From the NCBI GenBank assembly GCA_027081015.1, contig JALWMA010000082.1:40737-104736 (forward strand): a stretch of 64,000 bases of DNA, written 5' to 3'. Shown here piece after piece: positions 7,345 through 15,998 of the stretch. Below the pieces are notes generated by a model that was not told the DNA's origin, ran no database searches, and saw nothing but the letters and a program-made list of their open reading frames with translations. The stretch is from Campylobacterales bacterium. Lineage in GTDB: Bacteria; Campylobacterota; Campylobacteria; Campylobacterales; Hydrogenimonadaceae. How positions within the stretch are numbered: position 1 is the first letter of the stretch; each line of letters begins with the position of its first letter. Both the position numbers and the translations under genes were made by a program.

Positions 7345-8152
7345 CGAGATATACTCGGAAGGGGCGCTGCTCTCCAGAAGCCTTGCGGACTTTCTCACCA
7401 CGAAGTTTCTGGCCCTCAGCACGGCACCTTTTTTCATAACACTGCTTATTTCCATAATATTTCTTTACTACCTATCGGGCGAGTTTTTCGACATGCTCAA
7501 CGTAGCGGCGCAGGTATCGCAGAACCCTGATGCGGTAGATACGCAGAACGAATTGGCACAGTTTGCGAAGGAGTACCCGATCATCTCCGCCATTTTGGGC
7601 AGCTTCATCTTCAAGGCGATCGCGGGAACGCTCTTCTATCTCATAGGGGGAGGCTTCGCCGTTTTGGTTTCGGTCATCCTGGCCGTTATCATCATAGGCT
7701 TCTTCACCCCCTACATAGTTGCCGAAGTGCAGAAGCGCCACTACCCGAACATCGAGCGCAGAGCCACCGTTTCAATAGTCGACTACCTGATCTTTCTGCT
7801 CAAGCAGTTCGGCCTATTCCTCCTCTTTTTCTTCGCATCTTTGCCCTTTTACTTCATCCCCGTGCTGAACATCGTGGCGATGAACGCCCCCTTCTACTTT
7901 CTCTTTCACACGCTGCTTACAAAGGATGTGGCGGGGGAGATTCTCGACTCCCGGGAGCAGAGAGAGGTATTTAAAAAGGCGAAGTGGCGCATTGCGACGA
8001 CCACCTTCATACTCTACCTCCTGTCGCTGATTCCGGCTGTCGGTATACTGGGGCAGGTCTACTTCGTCATAGTGCTCTCACACCAGTTTTTCCAGGAGGC
8101 TGCCAGGCTGAGGGGTGCGCAGATCGAGGGGACGGCGGCCCTTGAGCGGTAG
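7331..8152 (+). CDS. EI24 domain-containing (CysZ-like) membrane protein
   Basis: In 273 residues there are about five membrane segments (FFITLLISIIFLYYLSG, LVSVILAVIIIGFFTPYIVA, FLLFFFASLPFYFIPVLNIV) and the EI24 hallmark LPFYFIPVLNIVAMNAPFYF. The family includes CysZ, which imports sulphate; Campylobacterota members such as this one lack direct functional evidence, so sulphate transport is only one possibility. It overlaps the lipoprotein gene by 14 bases and is therefore co-translated with it. Confidence 0.8.
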   Translation: MKRSDEIYSEGALLSRSLADFLTTKFLALSTAPFFITLLISIIFLYYLSGEFFDMLNVAAQVSQNPDAVDTQNELAQFAKEYPIISAILGSFIFKAIAGTLFYLIGGGFAVLVSVILAVIIIGFFTPYIVAEVQKRHYPNIERRATVSIVDYLIFLLKQFGLFLLFFFASLPFYFIPVLNIVAMNAPFYFLFHTLLTKDVAGEILDSREQREVFKKAKWRIATTTFILYLLSLIPAVGILGQVYFVIVLSHQFFQEAARLRGAQIEGTAALER

Positions 8153-8168
8153 GCTCGAGCAGTCCGCT
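8145..8168. terminator. Palindromic end between convergent EI24 and DoxX genes
   Basis: AGCGG ... GCTCGAGC ... CCGCT forms a nested stem centred on CTCGAG and contains both stop codons. It may serve as a bidirectional terminator, although there is no T run on either side. Confidence 0.35.
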
Positions 8169-8547
8169 ACCACCTGATGCCGATGCGTCCGCCGCCGATA
8201 AGCGCGATCGCCAAAGCCCCTACAAGATAGAGGAGGGGTGTCTCGATACTCCAGCCGCCGAACTTTCCGAGCGAAAAAAGGTTTCCGCCGTAGGCGAGTG
8301 CGATCGCTACGGCCATGTTGAAAGCCACAACAGCCGCCGCGATACGGGTACGGAAACCGACTATAAGCGCAACCGGCGCCAGCACCTCGCCTATGTAGAC
8401 CCCGTAGCCGATCCACTGCGGGAGCGAGTGTGCGGCGAGCATCCCCTTGATCGGATCTATGCCGTATAAAACCTTATGGATACCGTGGAAAAGAAGCAGA
8501 CCTCCCACGCCCAGACGCAGAAGAAACTTTCCCCACTCCGCCGTCAT
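8167..8547 (-). CDS. DoxX family membrane protein
   Basis: The 126-residue sequence shows four membrane helices and the DoxX signature LRLGVGGLLLFHGIHKVL, followed by IGYGVYIGEVLAPVALIVG. DoxX proteins are integral membrane proteins whose roles include parts of quinone-linked oxidoreductases and redox stress complexes; no specific activity can be assigned here. Its ATG overlaps the stop of the M14 peptidase gene (ATGA), making it the last gene of the ATP-grasp/peptidase operon. Whether it shares the function of that operon or merely rides on its transcript is not known. Confidence 0.88.
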   Translation of the reverse strand: MTAEWGKFLLRLGVGGLLLFHGIHKVLYGIDPIKGMLAAHSLPQWIGYGVYIGEVLAPVALIVGFRTRIAAAVVAFNMAVAIALAYGGNLFSLGKFGGWSIETPLLYLVGALAIALIGGGRIGIRW

Positions 8548-11144
8548 TTTCCGCCTCCTTTCGGGGTATACTCCAGTACTACCGGTTCGCTGAAGTTTGG
8601 CACGTCGTCATATGTGAAAACGGCATAATACTTCTTTACGTCCAGCGCTCCGAAGTCGTCGTATGTCCAGCTGTCCTGTCCGCCATAGAGCTTGTCGCCG
8701 TCATACGGCGAGATGGGAACCCTGAAGGGGTTCTTTATAACGAAAACACCTCTGAAATCCCGATCGTCGGGATTTCTCCATTCGAGCCTTATCTTGTCGT
8801 TTTCGACTCTGTAGCGCAGGTTTTCGACGGCGGCTACAGGGCGGCGGCGCTTGTGCAGATACTCCACGACCAGCCGGGGCGTATACTCGGGGTGCGAACT
8901 GTGCCACTCGACAACCGAATTTTTCACCAGCTTCTTCGCACTGCTCGGACGCAGCAAAAAGGCGATGCCCTTTCCGCCTCTGAGCATATTTCCGAACTCC
9001 TGTATCGCATATGTATCGAAAACGAAGACCTGCTCTCCGTTTTTGAGATCGCCGGCGCTCACATCGTAACCTATGTTCTCTATGATGCGCCGCTCTTTTA
9101 TGGCCTCATAATCCCTCTCGGAGGCGGCATCTATCATCTCGAGATGGAACCGGATGTTCTCTTTGGCATAGACCTTCACGGGCTTGAGAACCACATATGC
9201 CCGTGTTATCTGCATAAAGTCCAGATCCGGCAGAGATCCGAGCTCGAAATCGAAAGTGGAGTAGATCTTTTTTCCATCACCGTCGAACCCGGCCGCAATT
9301 TTACCCTCTTCTACGCCGCCTGCCATTACGGTAAAGCTCCGCTTGGGAAAGAGTTCGAGCTTTTTTGGCGCAAGCGTATAGGTTATCTCCAGGTGCGGCC
9401 TGAAAGCGAGGCCTCCGCCGAACTTTCCGTAGCCTATATCCCACTGCATCATCTGTGAGCTTCTGCCTACATTTAGGGTTTTCGGCCCCTCCATTCTGAA
9501 GACCGCCTCTTTTTTCGCTATCTGCTCCTGCAAAACGGCACACTCTATCTCACTGAACTCCCAGCTCCTCCAGATACCCTGGGTCAGGTGGTTCGAGGGC
9601 GTAGGGCGCCCCACGTACGTAAGAGGCTTCATGCTCTCCACACTCTTGAAGTCGGTTATCTCTTCTATGCTCTCCCGGTCCACTATGGCTACACTCCACT
9701 CACCGAATTTCTCTACAGTGACACCTACGCGGTTCATAGGGTAGATACGGAGGCGGGCACGTTTTATAACGGCGTTTTCGGGAACCGTTTTGAGAGGTAC
9801 GGTTATTACGGCGTAGCTTACTCCCTTCGCTTCACTTACGCCTACAAAGAGCGAATTCAGACCGAAATGCGAAGCGTTATCTTTCGCTTTCTCGGCCACA
9901 TACCCCGTTTTGGACGGGATCGGAAAGTATGTACGGTGAAACTCGTCGTCGGCCACATGTGTGCGAATCGCCAACACGGGTGCAAACGGCGACTTGCGGC
10001 CGCTGCTCTTGTTTACGGCGCGTATATGGTAGAAGTAGAGAGTATCGCTTCTAAGGTTGTTGTCGCAGAAGCGGTTCGCCTGCGTGATGCCCATGAGGTT
10101 GAAGCGGCGGCAGTACGACTTTTCACGCCTGCTTCTGTATATCTCGAAATATATCTCGTCTCCGTCCTGCTCGTAAGGCTCCCACTCAAGTGTCACATTC
10201 TCCGTGCCCACATAGGTGGCCCTGAAGTTTTCCGGTCTCTCCATACGCCGCTCTTTGGCGTAGTTGGGGGCCTCCATGATAGCGGCGATAAGGGCCGGGA
10301 TATGCTCCCTGATATGCTCTATCATATCGTCGAGATAGTCGGAGATGTTTCGCGTTCCGACCTCCACGACACTCGCTATTATCCCTCTGGAGTAGTAGAA
10401 CTCCCTGCCGCTGCCGCTAATGAGCTTCGCCGGCGGTTTGCCCTGGTGTATTCCGTATTCTCGGTCGCTAATTTTTCTGATCTCTTCTGCCATATTGGCG
10501 CACAACACGTTCATGTCGGTCGTATCTATCGTATCTTCGTGTCTGAAGTCGTGTGCGGGGAAAAAAACGTTGCCCTGCGAGTGGTAATCGAGCGCTACGG
10601 CAATGTTCGGATGCGACTCCACGAAATCCCTGAGCGCCCTCGTTTCGGGTTCGCTGAAAGGTTCCGGACCGCCGTATATGTTGGATGTGGGCTTGTTCGA
10701 CTTCACGAAGCCGACCGGGAAGTTTCTGTTTAGGTCGACACCGTAGCTGCCGTCGGCATTCTGTCTCCTGTTTTTGCGCCAGAACGAGAAGTGGTTGCGC
10801 GAATACTCGAAGCCGTCCGGGTTCGCGCACGGCACCATGTATATAGCGGCGTTTTCGAGTGCCGTCTGCACATCGTGGTCGTACTCTATGTTTCTGTCGA
10901 CATACTGGGCGAAGCCGATGGCCAGCTCCAGCCCTATCCACTCTCTTGCGTGTATCGTTCCGGTAAAAAAGAGTGCCGGCTTTTGCGCGGCCTTTTGAAC
11001 AGATTTCGAAATGGTTACCGCGACAATGTCGCGCTTCTCCCATGTCTGCCCTATGACTTCGACGGCAAACAGGTCCGGTCGTCTTTCGGCCAGCTCTTTA
11101 AATAGCGCGACCGCCTCATCGTACGAGTGGTAAAGCTGCTTCAA
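8544..11144 (-). CDS. M14 family zinc carboxypeptidase with C-terminal beta-sandwich domains
   Basis: This 866-residue protein starts with a complete M14 domain: zinc ligands His65 and Glu68 (GTIHAREW), His188 (LDYHSQGN), substrate-binding DLNRNFP (137-143) and catalytic Glu261 (VVEVGTR). M14 enzymes remove C-terminal amino acids from peptides. After residue 300 come a fibronectin III-like domain (ENVTLEWEPYEQDGDEIYFE), two DNRLRE-like beta domains (about 400-590 and 595-770, ending ITYTL and LVVEYLH) and a last Fn3-like domain. Such tails are usual in secreted enzymes, but no signal peptide is visible. The start is a TTG overlapping the ligase stop (TTGA), preceded by AGGAAG; it gives the expected N-terminus. 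Its place between two ligases and DoxX suggests it trims or matures the ligase product. Confidence 0.9.
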   Translation of the reverse strand: MKQLYHSYDEAVALFKELAERRPDLFAVEVIGQTWEKRDIVAVTISKSVQKAAQKPALFFTGTIHAREWIGLELAIGFAQYVDRNIEYDHDVQTALENAAIYMVPCANPDGFEYSRNHFSFWRKNRRQNADGSYGVDLNRNFPVGFVKSNKPTSNIYGGPEPFSEPETRALRDFVESHPNIAVALDYHSQGNVFFPAHDFRHEDTIDTTDMNVLCANMAEEIRKISDREYGIHQGKPPAKLISGSGREFYYSRGIIASVVEVGTRNISDYLDDMIEHIREHIPALIAAIMEAPNYAKERRMERPENFRATYVGTENVTLEWEPYEQDGDEIYFEIYRSRREKSYCRRFNLMGITQANRFCDNNLRSDTLYFYHIRAVNKSSGRKSPFAPVLAIRTHVADDEFHRTYFPIPSKTGYVAEKAKDNASHFGLNSLFVGVSEAKGVSYAVITVPLKTVPENAVIKRARLRIYPMNRVGVTVEKFGEWSVAIVDRESIEEITDFKSVESMKPLTYVGRPTPSNHLTQGIWRSWEFSEIECAVLQEQIAKKEAVFRMEGPKTLNVGRSSQMMQWDIGYGKFGGGLAFRPHLEITYTLAPKKLELFPKRSFTVMAGGVEEGKIAAGFDGDGKKIYSTFDFELGSLPDLDFMQITRAYVVLKPVKVYAKENIRFHLEMIDAASERDYEAIKERRIIENIGYDVSAGDLKNGEQVFVFDTYAIQEFGNMLRGGKGIAFLLRPSSAKKLVKNSVVEWHSSHPEYTPRLVVEYLHKRRRPVAAVENLRYRVENDKIRLEWRNPDDRDFRGVFVIKNPFRVPISPYDGDKLYGGQDSWTYDDFGALDVKKYYAVFTYDDVPNFSEPVVLEYTPKGGGK

Positions 11145-12673
11145 TAATCTTCCTGCTTTATGGCGATATGGTCGCGGATTTTAGCCAATTTCTTTTTACC
11201 CAGACCTTTTATTTTCAACATATCTTCGATCTTTTCGAAAGGCCCGTGCTTCTTTCTGAACTCCACGATCTTCCCGGCCAGTTTTTTGCCTATCGCTTTT
11301 ATCCCGCTCAGGCTCTTTGCATCGGCTTTGTTGATATCGACCCTGCCGTGAAGCTTCTCTGCCCACACTTTCAGCGTCTGTTTCTCTATCCCCTCGAGTT
11401 CGAGCAGCTCTTCTATGCTCTTTATGTCACGGCTCCTTATGTAGCGGATAACCTCCACGGCTATCTCCTCCTCCATGCCGTGAAGGGTCATCAGCTCAGT
11501 AAGCGTCACTCCCTCCAGTGAGATTTCGCTATCTTCGAGCCCATCGTGCCGCGCTTGTGACTTTTTCGACTCCTCCAGTATCTCTTCGGGCAGATCCTCT
11601 TCCCTCTCTATATGTCTGTGCAGATGGCTGTCGTCGGGAATATCTTCGGGAACGCTCTCTTCGGCAAGCTCCATATCCCATCTGCCCTCTTTGTCGTTAA
11701 CGTAGTAGGCTCCGTCACTCGAGGGGATATATCTGCTGAACTCGATATGGCGCATGGTTCTAAGAAGCGAAGAGTCGATCTTGCCGAGCTCCTCCCAGTT
11801 ATACAGCGGTATATGCGGCTTCGGAAAGCGCCCCTCGGAGAAGTCCCACATCAGATACCGGCCTATCCAGTCCCTGAAGTACGGAAAGGCCGCAAATGCC
11901 GTAGCGCACTCCAGTATGTAGTACTTACCGTCATATTCGGCGATGTCGCAGGCCCAGTACTCCGCTTTTGCCGCCTTCGAAGCCTCCACCGCAAGCTCGA
12001 GCGCTCCCATCGGCACCCCTTCGTAGGTCATGTAGCCGCCCTGGGAAGTGTTGGTCAGGTCCATATCTTCACCCGCCACACGCCAGAAGGCGCATGCGGG
12101 CTTGTGGCCTATCAGCATCACTCTTATGTCGGCTTTCAGCGGGATGCACTCCTGAATATACATAGGCATATACTTTTTTTCGTCGAAAAGCTTTTTCGCT
12201 TCCTCTTTGCTTTTGACCTTGTGCACATAGTAGCCTCCATAATTCGAGGGGCCGTAGCTTCGCTTTATTATGACGGGGTAGTCGCACTTCTCGAGATAGC
12301 GGTACCCCTCATCTCTGTCGTAGAATATCTCCGTTTTGGGATGCGAGAGGTTGTGCTTTTCGCAAAATAGCGTCACATTCTCCTTGCTTTTGTTCGAAAA
12401 CTGGGTCTCGAGCGAAGGGACAAACCTCACATGCGGAAGCTCCTTGGCTATCTCCCTGAAGGTTTCATAGGCTGTTGCGGGTATGTTGCCGATGAGGATA
12501 TCGATCTTCTTCTTTTTCACCTCTTCTATGAACCTCTCTTTGTCGTTGCCCCAATGGTAGACGACATGCTCTATCTTGTCGGGCCAGCCTTTGAAGTTGG
12601 ATCTGTCGAAAAACCTCAAAACGTAGTCGAGGTAGAGGAGTCCCAGTTTAGGAAGTTTTCTCTTTTTGGCCAT
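11141..12673 (-). CDS. ATP-grasp ligase fused to a helix-hairpin-helix DNA-binding tail
   Basis: The 510 residues split in two. Residues 1-300 are a RimK-like ATP-grasp fold: YPVIIKRSYGPSNYGGYYV (ATP-binding strand and glycine-rich loop), YIQECIPLKADIRVMLIG and WACDIAEYDGKYYILECATAF (metal ligands). ATP-grasp enzymes join a carboxylate to an amine through an acyl phosphate. After an acidic linker, residues 393-443 look like one HhH-type helical unit and 446-503 are a ComEA-type (HhH)2 module (VDINKADAKSLSGIKAIG, FEKIEDMLKIKGLGKKKLAK), which binds DNA without sequence specificity. This fusion is unusual. It lies 50 bases downstream of the RimK-like gene and overlaps the M14 peptidase gene by four bases. 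Substrate unknown; a peptide or protein amide ligase acting near DNA is the simplest reading. Confidence 0.82.
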   Translation of the reverse strand: MAKKRKLPKLGLLYLDYVLRFFDRSNFKGWPDKIEHVVYHWGNDKERFIEEVKKKKIDILIGNIPATAYETFREIAKELPHVRFVPSLETQFSNKSKENVTLFCEKHNLSHPKTEIFYDRDEGYRYLEKCDYPVIIKRSYGPSNYGGYYVHKVKSKEEAKKLFDEKKYMPMYIQECIPLKADIRVMLIGHKPACAFWRVAGEDMDLTNTSQGGYMTYEGVPMGALELAVEASKAAKAEYWACDIAEYDGKYYILECATAFAAFPYFRDWIGRYLMWDFSEGRFPKPHIPLYNWEELGKIDSSLLRTMRHIEFSRYIPSSDGAYYVNDKEGRWDMELAEESVPEDIPDDSHLHRHIEREEDLPEEILEESKKSQARHDGLEDSEISLEGVTLTELMTLHGMEEEIAVEVIRYIRSRDIKSIEELLELEGIEKQTLKVWAEKLHGRVDINKADAKSLSGIKAIGKKLAGKIVEFRKKHGPFEKIEDMLKIKGLGKKKLAKIRDHIAIKQEDY

Positions 12674-12723
12674 CTTTTTCTATCCTTTTGATTTATGTTA
12701 TGCGAATACCGGACCGGACCGTA

Positions 12724-13635
12724 TTACCGTTTGGCCGCACTCTTCCTGTCGATCATATCGACGATCATCTCAATCTTTCTGTCGTTGAAATCGAGCCCGA
12801 GCCTCTCCTGCTCCGGTGTGGCGAATGCGGGTATTCCGTTTATCTCCAGCACCAGGTACTCTCTCTTTTTTCTGTCATATATGATGTCGACACCTGCGAT
12901 CTCCAGCCCCACGATCTCGACCGCTCTTTTCGCCAGATCCACTACCTCCTCCTCCGGTTCACGCAAAAAGACGCTCCCGCCGCTGGTTACGTTGGTGCGC
13001 CAGTCGGTACCTCCCGCCTTGCGCCCATAGCAGCCGACATATTTGCCGTCTACGATATCGACGCGGTAGTCCGTACGGTCGTAGTCTATGAACTTCTCCA
13101 CATAGAAAAAGCGCAGGTCCATCTGGTTCAAAAAAGGGAGCAGCGTATCGAGCGTGGCTTCGCTGTCGATTTTCGTCAATCCGACTCCGCCCCATCCGTC
13201 CGTCGGCTTGTATACCATCTGCTTCCAACTACGGATGAACTTCTTCAAACGCTTCGAGTCGTCACGGTGGCAGAGCCTGAAGTCGGGTGTGCTTACGCCG
13301 TTGTTTCTCAGCAGGTAACTTGTCTGGAACTTGTCTTCGGTAAGTTCGAAAGAGTCATAGTTGTTTATGCAGGGAACCATCCGGTTTAGCGCCTTGTACA
13401 GATACATCTGATACTGCGTCTGCTCGCCGGCATTGTAGCTGAAAAAGAGATCGAGCTTCTCCATATTGATGCCGTGGCAGCGAATATGGCCCCCTTTTAC
13501 ATAGGCGTCACGCAGATTCAGCCCCGTAATCGGCTCGATACCCCGATCTTTGAGCATCTTTACGATTCTTTTTTCTATCCTGTCGCCGCCCCCGTTTTGG
13601 TACATCCAGATACCTACACGCCTCTTCTTACCCAC
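12724..13635 (-). CDS. RimK-like ATP-grasp ligase
   Basis: This is a single-domain ATP-grasp protein of 303 residues: MVYKPTDGWGGVGLTKI for ATP binding, FYVEKFIDYDRTDYRVDIVD, and GLEIAGVDIIYDRKKREYLVLEING with the metal-binding Asp, Glu and Asn. It resembles the RimK/glutathione synthase branch, which adds amino acids such as glutamate to peptides or small molecules. The start is GTG at 13635 with GGAGAGAGGAG upstream, inside the end of the M20 peptidase gene (8-base overlap). Two divergent ATP-grasp ligases in one operon suggest successive addition of two building blocks. Confidence 0.87.
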   Translation of the reverse strand: MGKKRRVGIWMYQNGGGDRIEKRIVKMLKDRGIEPITGLNLRDAYVKGGHIRCHGINMEKLDLFFSYNAGEQTQYQMYLYKALNRMVPCINNYDSFELTEDKFQTSYLLRNNGVSTPDFRLCHRDDSKRLKKFIRSWKQMVYKPTDGWGGVGLTKIDSEATLDTLLPFLNQMDLRFFYVEKFIDYDRTDYRVDIVDGKYVGCYGRKAGGTDWRTNVTSGGSVFLREPEEEVVDLAKRAVEIVGLEIAGVDIIYDRKKREYLVLEINGIPAFATPEQERLGLDFNDRKIEMIVDMIDRKSAAKR

Positions 13636-14740
13636 AGATCGCTCCTCTCTCCTGGTGATGGGCCAGGACCCTGGTCATAAGCTCTATACGCTCTTCGAAA
13701 CTCCTTTTCAGCGCTCTCTCCCTTACGGTATGGTCGCCGTCTCCGTAAGGGCCCAGACCGTCGAGCGTAACCACTCCGGCGGCGGCTACTATATTGGCAT
13801 CGCTTACACCCCCGCGCATCTCGGTTCCGATCTTCATGCCGGCAATCTCGCCCATCGCTTCGACCAGCTCCTTCTGCCATGCGTTGGGCTCCATCACATC
13901 ACGCTGGATGGAGCCGCCGAGTCTCGATGAGGTACCCTTCACAAAAGATTCTGCCGCAATATCTTCCAGTCCGCACAGAAGCCTCTCACGCTCCCTGTTG
14001 TCGGCATACCTGAGCTCCAGCAGCAGTTTTGCGTGGGGGCTTACCGTATTTGCACCCACACCTCCTTCGATCCTGCCCACATTTACCGTCGACCCCTTTT
14101 GAAGGTCCGTCAGGGCCGTAAGTTTTTGAAGCTTCAGCGCCGCTTCGAGGTTAGCATCGCACCCTTTGTCGTAAGAGGTACCGGCATGAGCGCCCTTTCC
14201 CTCTATCGCAATCTCGAAGGTTCCTATCCCTTTTCGCCCCACGACCACCTCCATATCGGGACCGGCGGCTTCGAATACGAAACATTTGTCGTAGCCGGCG
14301 GCAAGTTCGCGGGTGAGCTGTCTGGAGTCGTCGCTTCCCGTCTCTTCGTCGCTGACAAGAAGAAAGTCGATGTCCTCGATTTTCGAAAACTTCTCATAAA
14401 TCGCGCGAAGCGCCTCCAGAGCAACTATGTTGCCCCCCTTCATGTCGCACACACCCGGACCGTACACCCACTCCTCGTCCTCTTCGAAACCCTCAAACGA
14501 ACCGGGGTGGAATACGGTATCGAGATGACCGAGAAGAAGGATCTTCTCACGCTTTTCGGTTTTCGGCGAAGCGAACAGAAGATGGTCGCCTATGAGCTCC
14601 CTCTCGTATCTTTTTACTCCAAAGCCGATCTCTCCGAGCCATTCGGCGAAGAGATCCCCCACTCTGTCCACCCCATTTTTATTGTGCGTATGGGAGTTGA
14701 TCAGAACGGTTTTCTCAAGATCGTTTTTCCATTTTTGCAT
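13628..14740 (-). CDS. M20 family metallopeptidase (ArgE/carboxypeptidase G2-like)
   Basis: The enzyme (370 residues) has the M20 pattern: LLLGHLDTVF (first metal His and catalytic Asp), YGPGVCDMKGGNIVALEAL (bridging Asp), LLVSDEETGSDDS (catalytic Glu pair), the dimerisation domain (GKGAHAGTSYDKGCDANLEA), and the final GLGPYGDGDHTVRE with the last metal His. Such enzymes cleave acylated amino acids or dipeptides with a free C-terminus. An upstream TTG (14809) is open but its Shine-Dalgarno is too close; the ATG at 14740 has GGAAGCGG at good distance and gives a normal M20 N-terminus. Operon with two ligases and M14 peptidase. It may supply or recycle the amino acid that the ligases use. Confidence 0.9.
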   Translation of the reverse strand: MQKWKNDLEKTVLINSHTHNKNGVDRVGDLFAEWLGEIGFGVKRYERELIGDHLLFASPKTEKREKILLLGHLDTVFHPGSFEGFEEDEEWVYGPGVCDMKGGNIVALEALRAIYEKFSKIEDIDFLLVSDEETGSDDSRQLTRELAAGYDKCFVFEAAGPDMEVVVGRKGIGTFEIAIEGKGAHAGTSYDKGCDANLEAALKLQKLTALTDLQKGSTVNVGRIEGGVGANTVSPHAKLLLELRYADNRERERLLCGLEDIAAESFVKGTSSRLGGSIQRDVMEPNAWQKELVEAMGEIAGMKIGTEMRGGVSDANIVAAAGVVTLDGLGPYGDGDHTVRERALKRSFEERIELMTRVLAHHQERGAICG

Positions 14741-14826
14741 AGTATCCGCTTCCGGTTTTTCGATATTTTTAGAGATAATACCATTTTTGAGGTATAAGCT
14801 CTCTTTCAAACCCTCAGGATGCAGCG

Positions 14827-15516
14827 CTATGGTGCCGTTACAGCCCTAACCACCTCAAATTCGAGATAGGCAAGGGTGTACTCCTGCAGAATCTTTTTCG
14901 TCCGGGCAAAGGAGAGCTGCCGCTTCCCGCCGCTCACCCCGCTGCGCTTGATATAGCGGAGCATCGAGAGCCTGTCGCTGAAATATAGTTCATATCTTAA
15001 AATATCGATTTCCGCATCGAAGTTTCTCTCTATCGCGGCTACCGTCTCCTCCCTGCTTCTTATGGGGGAGATCGTTCCGGCCGTACGGTGCAAAGATTCG
15101 AACGTCCCGGAGGTGAAGATGGCCAGCGCTACCGGCAGATCGAGCGAGGCTATGCGGCCAAGCGTCAGGTCGAGATCCCTGCTCCACTGCAGTGCCGACG
15201 AAGAGACAAGAAGGTCGAAACCCCCTTTCCTCAGCCTGTCATAGAGGCACGGATCGTCGAAGTCCGCCTCGAGTTTCTCCACCCCCTCGCCTCCGGGGTG
15301 GAGAGAGAGCATCTGCGGGGCGAGATCGACCGCACAATACTTTGTGAACGGATGTTCATAGGCCCTGAAGAAGCCGCCGCTGCCGCACCCGAGATCTACG
15401 ATCCTCCCATACGGTCTTGCAATTTTTGAAGCGAGCGCCTTCGCGACACGCTCCTGTATGAGGCTGTAGCGTCCGTAACCGGATGCAAATCGCCGAAACT
15501 CTCTTTGTGGTTGCAT
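14827..15516 (-). CDS. bioC: BioC-like SAM-dependent methyltransferase (malonyl-ACP O-methyltransferase)
   Basis: This 229-residue protein has a class I methyltransferase fold: FASGYGRYSLIQERVAKAL at the N-terminus, motif I IVDLGCGSGGFFRAY, and FDLLVSSSALQWSRDLDLTL, which is the SNxxLQW-type block found in BioC. BioC methylates malonyl-ACP to start pimelate synthesis for biotin. No other biotin gene is near, so the assignment rests on motifs only. A TTG at 15528 is open, but ATG at 15516 gives the expected start. It is 86 bases upstream of the M20 gene and could lead the same transcript. Confidence 0.75.
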   Translation of the reverse strand: MQPQREFRRFASGYGRYSLIQERVAKALASKIARPYGRIVDLGCGSGGFFRAYEHPFTKYCAVDLAPQMLSLHPGGEGVEKLEADFDDPCLYDRLRKGGFDLLVSSSALQWSRDLDLTLGRIASLDLPVALAIFTSGTFESLHRTAGTISPIRSREETVAAIERNFDAEIDILRYELYFSDRLSMLRYIKRSGVSGGKRQLSFARTKKILQEYTLAYLEFEVVRAVTAP

Positions 15517-15540
15517 ATTGACTTTCAATTTGGATATAAT
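15511..15540 (+). promoter_or_regulatory. Sigma-70 promoter for secG
   Basis: TTGCAT (15511-15516), an 18-base spacer and TATAAT (15535-15540) precede secG by about 110 bases. The hexamers overlap the bioC start on the other strand, so the two genes are divergent and may share control. Confidence 0.5.
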
Positions 15541-15647
15541 ATCGCGCTAATTATCCCCAAACTTCCAATAGAGTTTGCTGAACATAAGTCGCCGCACATC
15601 GCAAAAACCGTTTTTCGGCGCATCGATACAAAGAAGGATTTCATAAA

Positions 15648-15998
15648 ATGGTAACCGTACTATTCGTTACACAGATCGTTTTGACACTCATTTTGACTGT
15701 TCTCGTACTGCTTCAGAAGAGCTCCTCCATAGGGCTGGGGGCCTACAGCGGCTCCAACGAGTCGGTTTTCGGGGCCAAAGGGCCGGCCGGCTTCCTGGTA
15801 AAGGCCACCTTTACCGTCGGCATCATCTTTGTTCTAAACACCATCTTTCTCGGGTATCTCTATAACAAAACCCACAACGAGTCGGTCGTAGACACCATCG
15901 AGACAGGGGCCAAAACCGTTCCCTCCGCACCGGCACTGCCGGTAACTCCGGCCGCACCTTCCGCCCCGGCCGTACCGCAGGCTCCAGCCGAAAAGTGA
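15648..15998 (+). CDS. secG: Preprotein translocase subunit SecG
   Basis: Two membrane helices (VTVLFVTQIVLTLILTVLVLL and KATFTVGIIFVLNTIFLGYL) flank the SecG loop LQKSSSIGLGAYSGSNESVFG. SecG is the auxiliary subunit of the SecYEG channel in the inner membrane. The 116-residue length includes a Pro/Ala-rich tail (TPAAPSAPAVPQAPAEK) that is common in this phylum. AAGAAGGATTTC precedes the ATG. Its stop overlaps the ATG of the polysaccharide deacetylase (TGATG). Confidence 0.95.
   Translation: MVTVLFVTQIVLTLILTVLVLLQKSSSIGLGAYSGSNESVFGAKGPAGFLVKATFTVGIIFVLNTIFLGYLYNKTHNESVVDTIETGAKTVPSAPALPVTPAAPSAPAVPQAPAEK

Noticed and set aside
9588-10733. A 381-codon open frame antisense to the M14 peptidase
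   Set aside because: No recognisable domain, odd amino acid content (rich in His, Tyr, Arg, Val), and the opposite strand holds all M14 catalytic residues.
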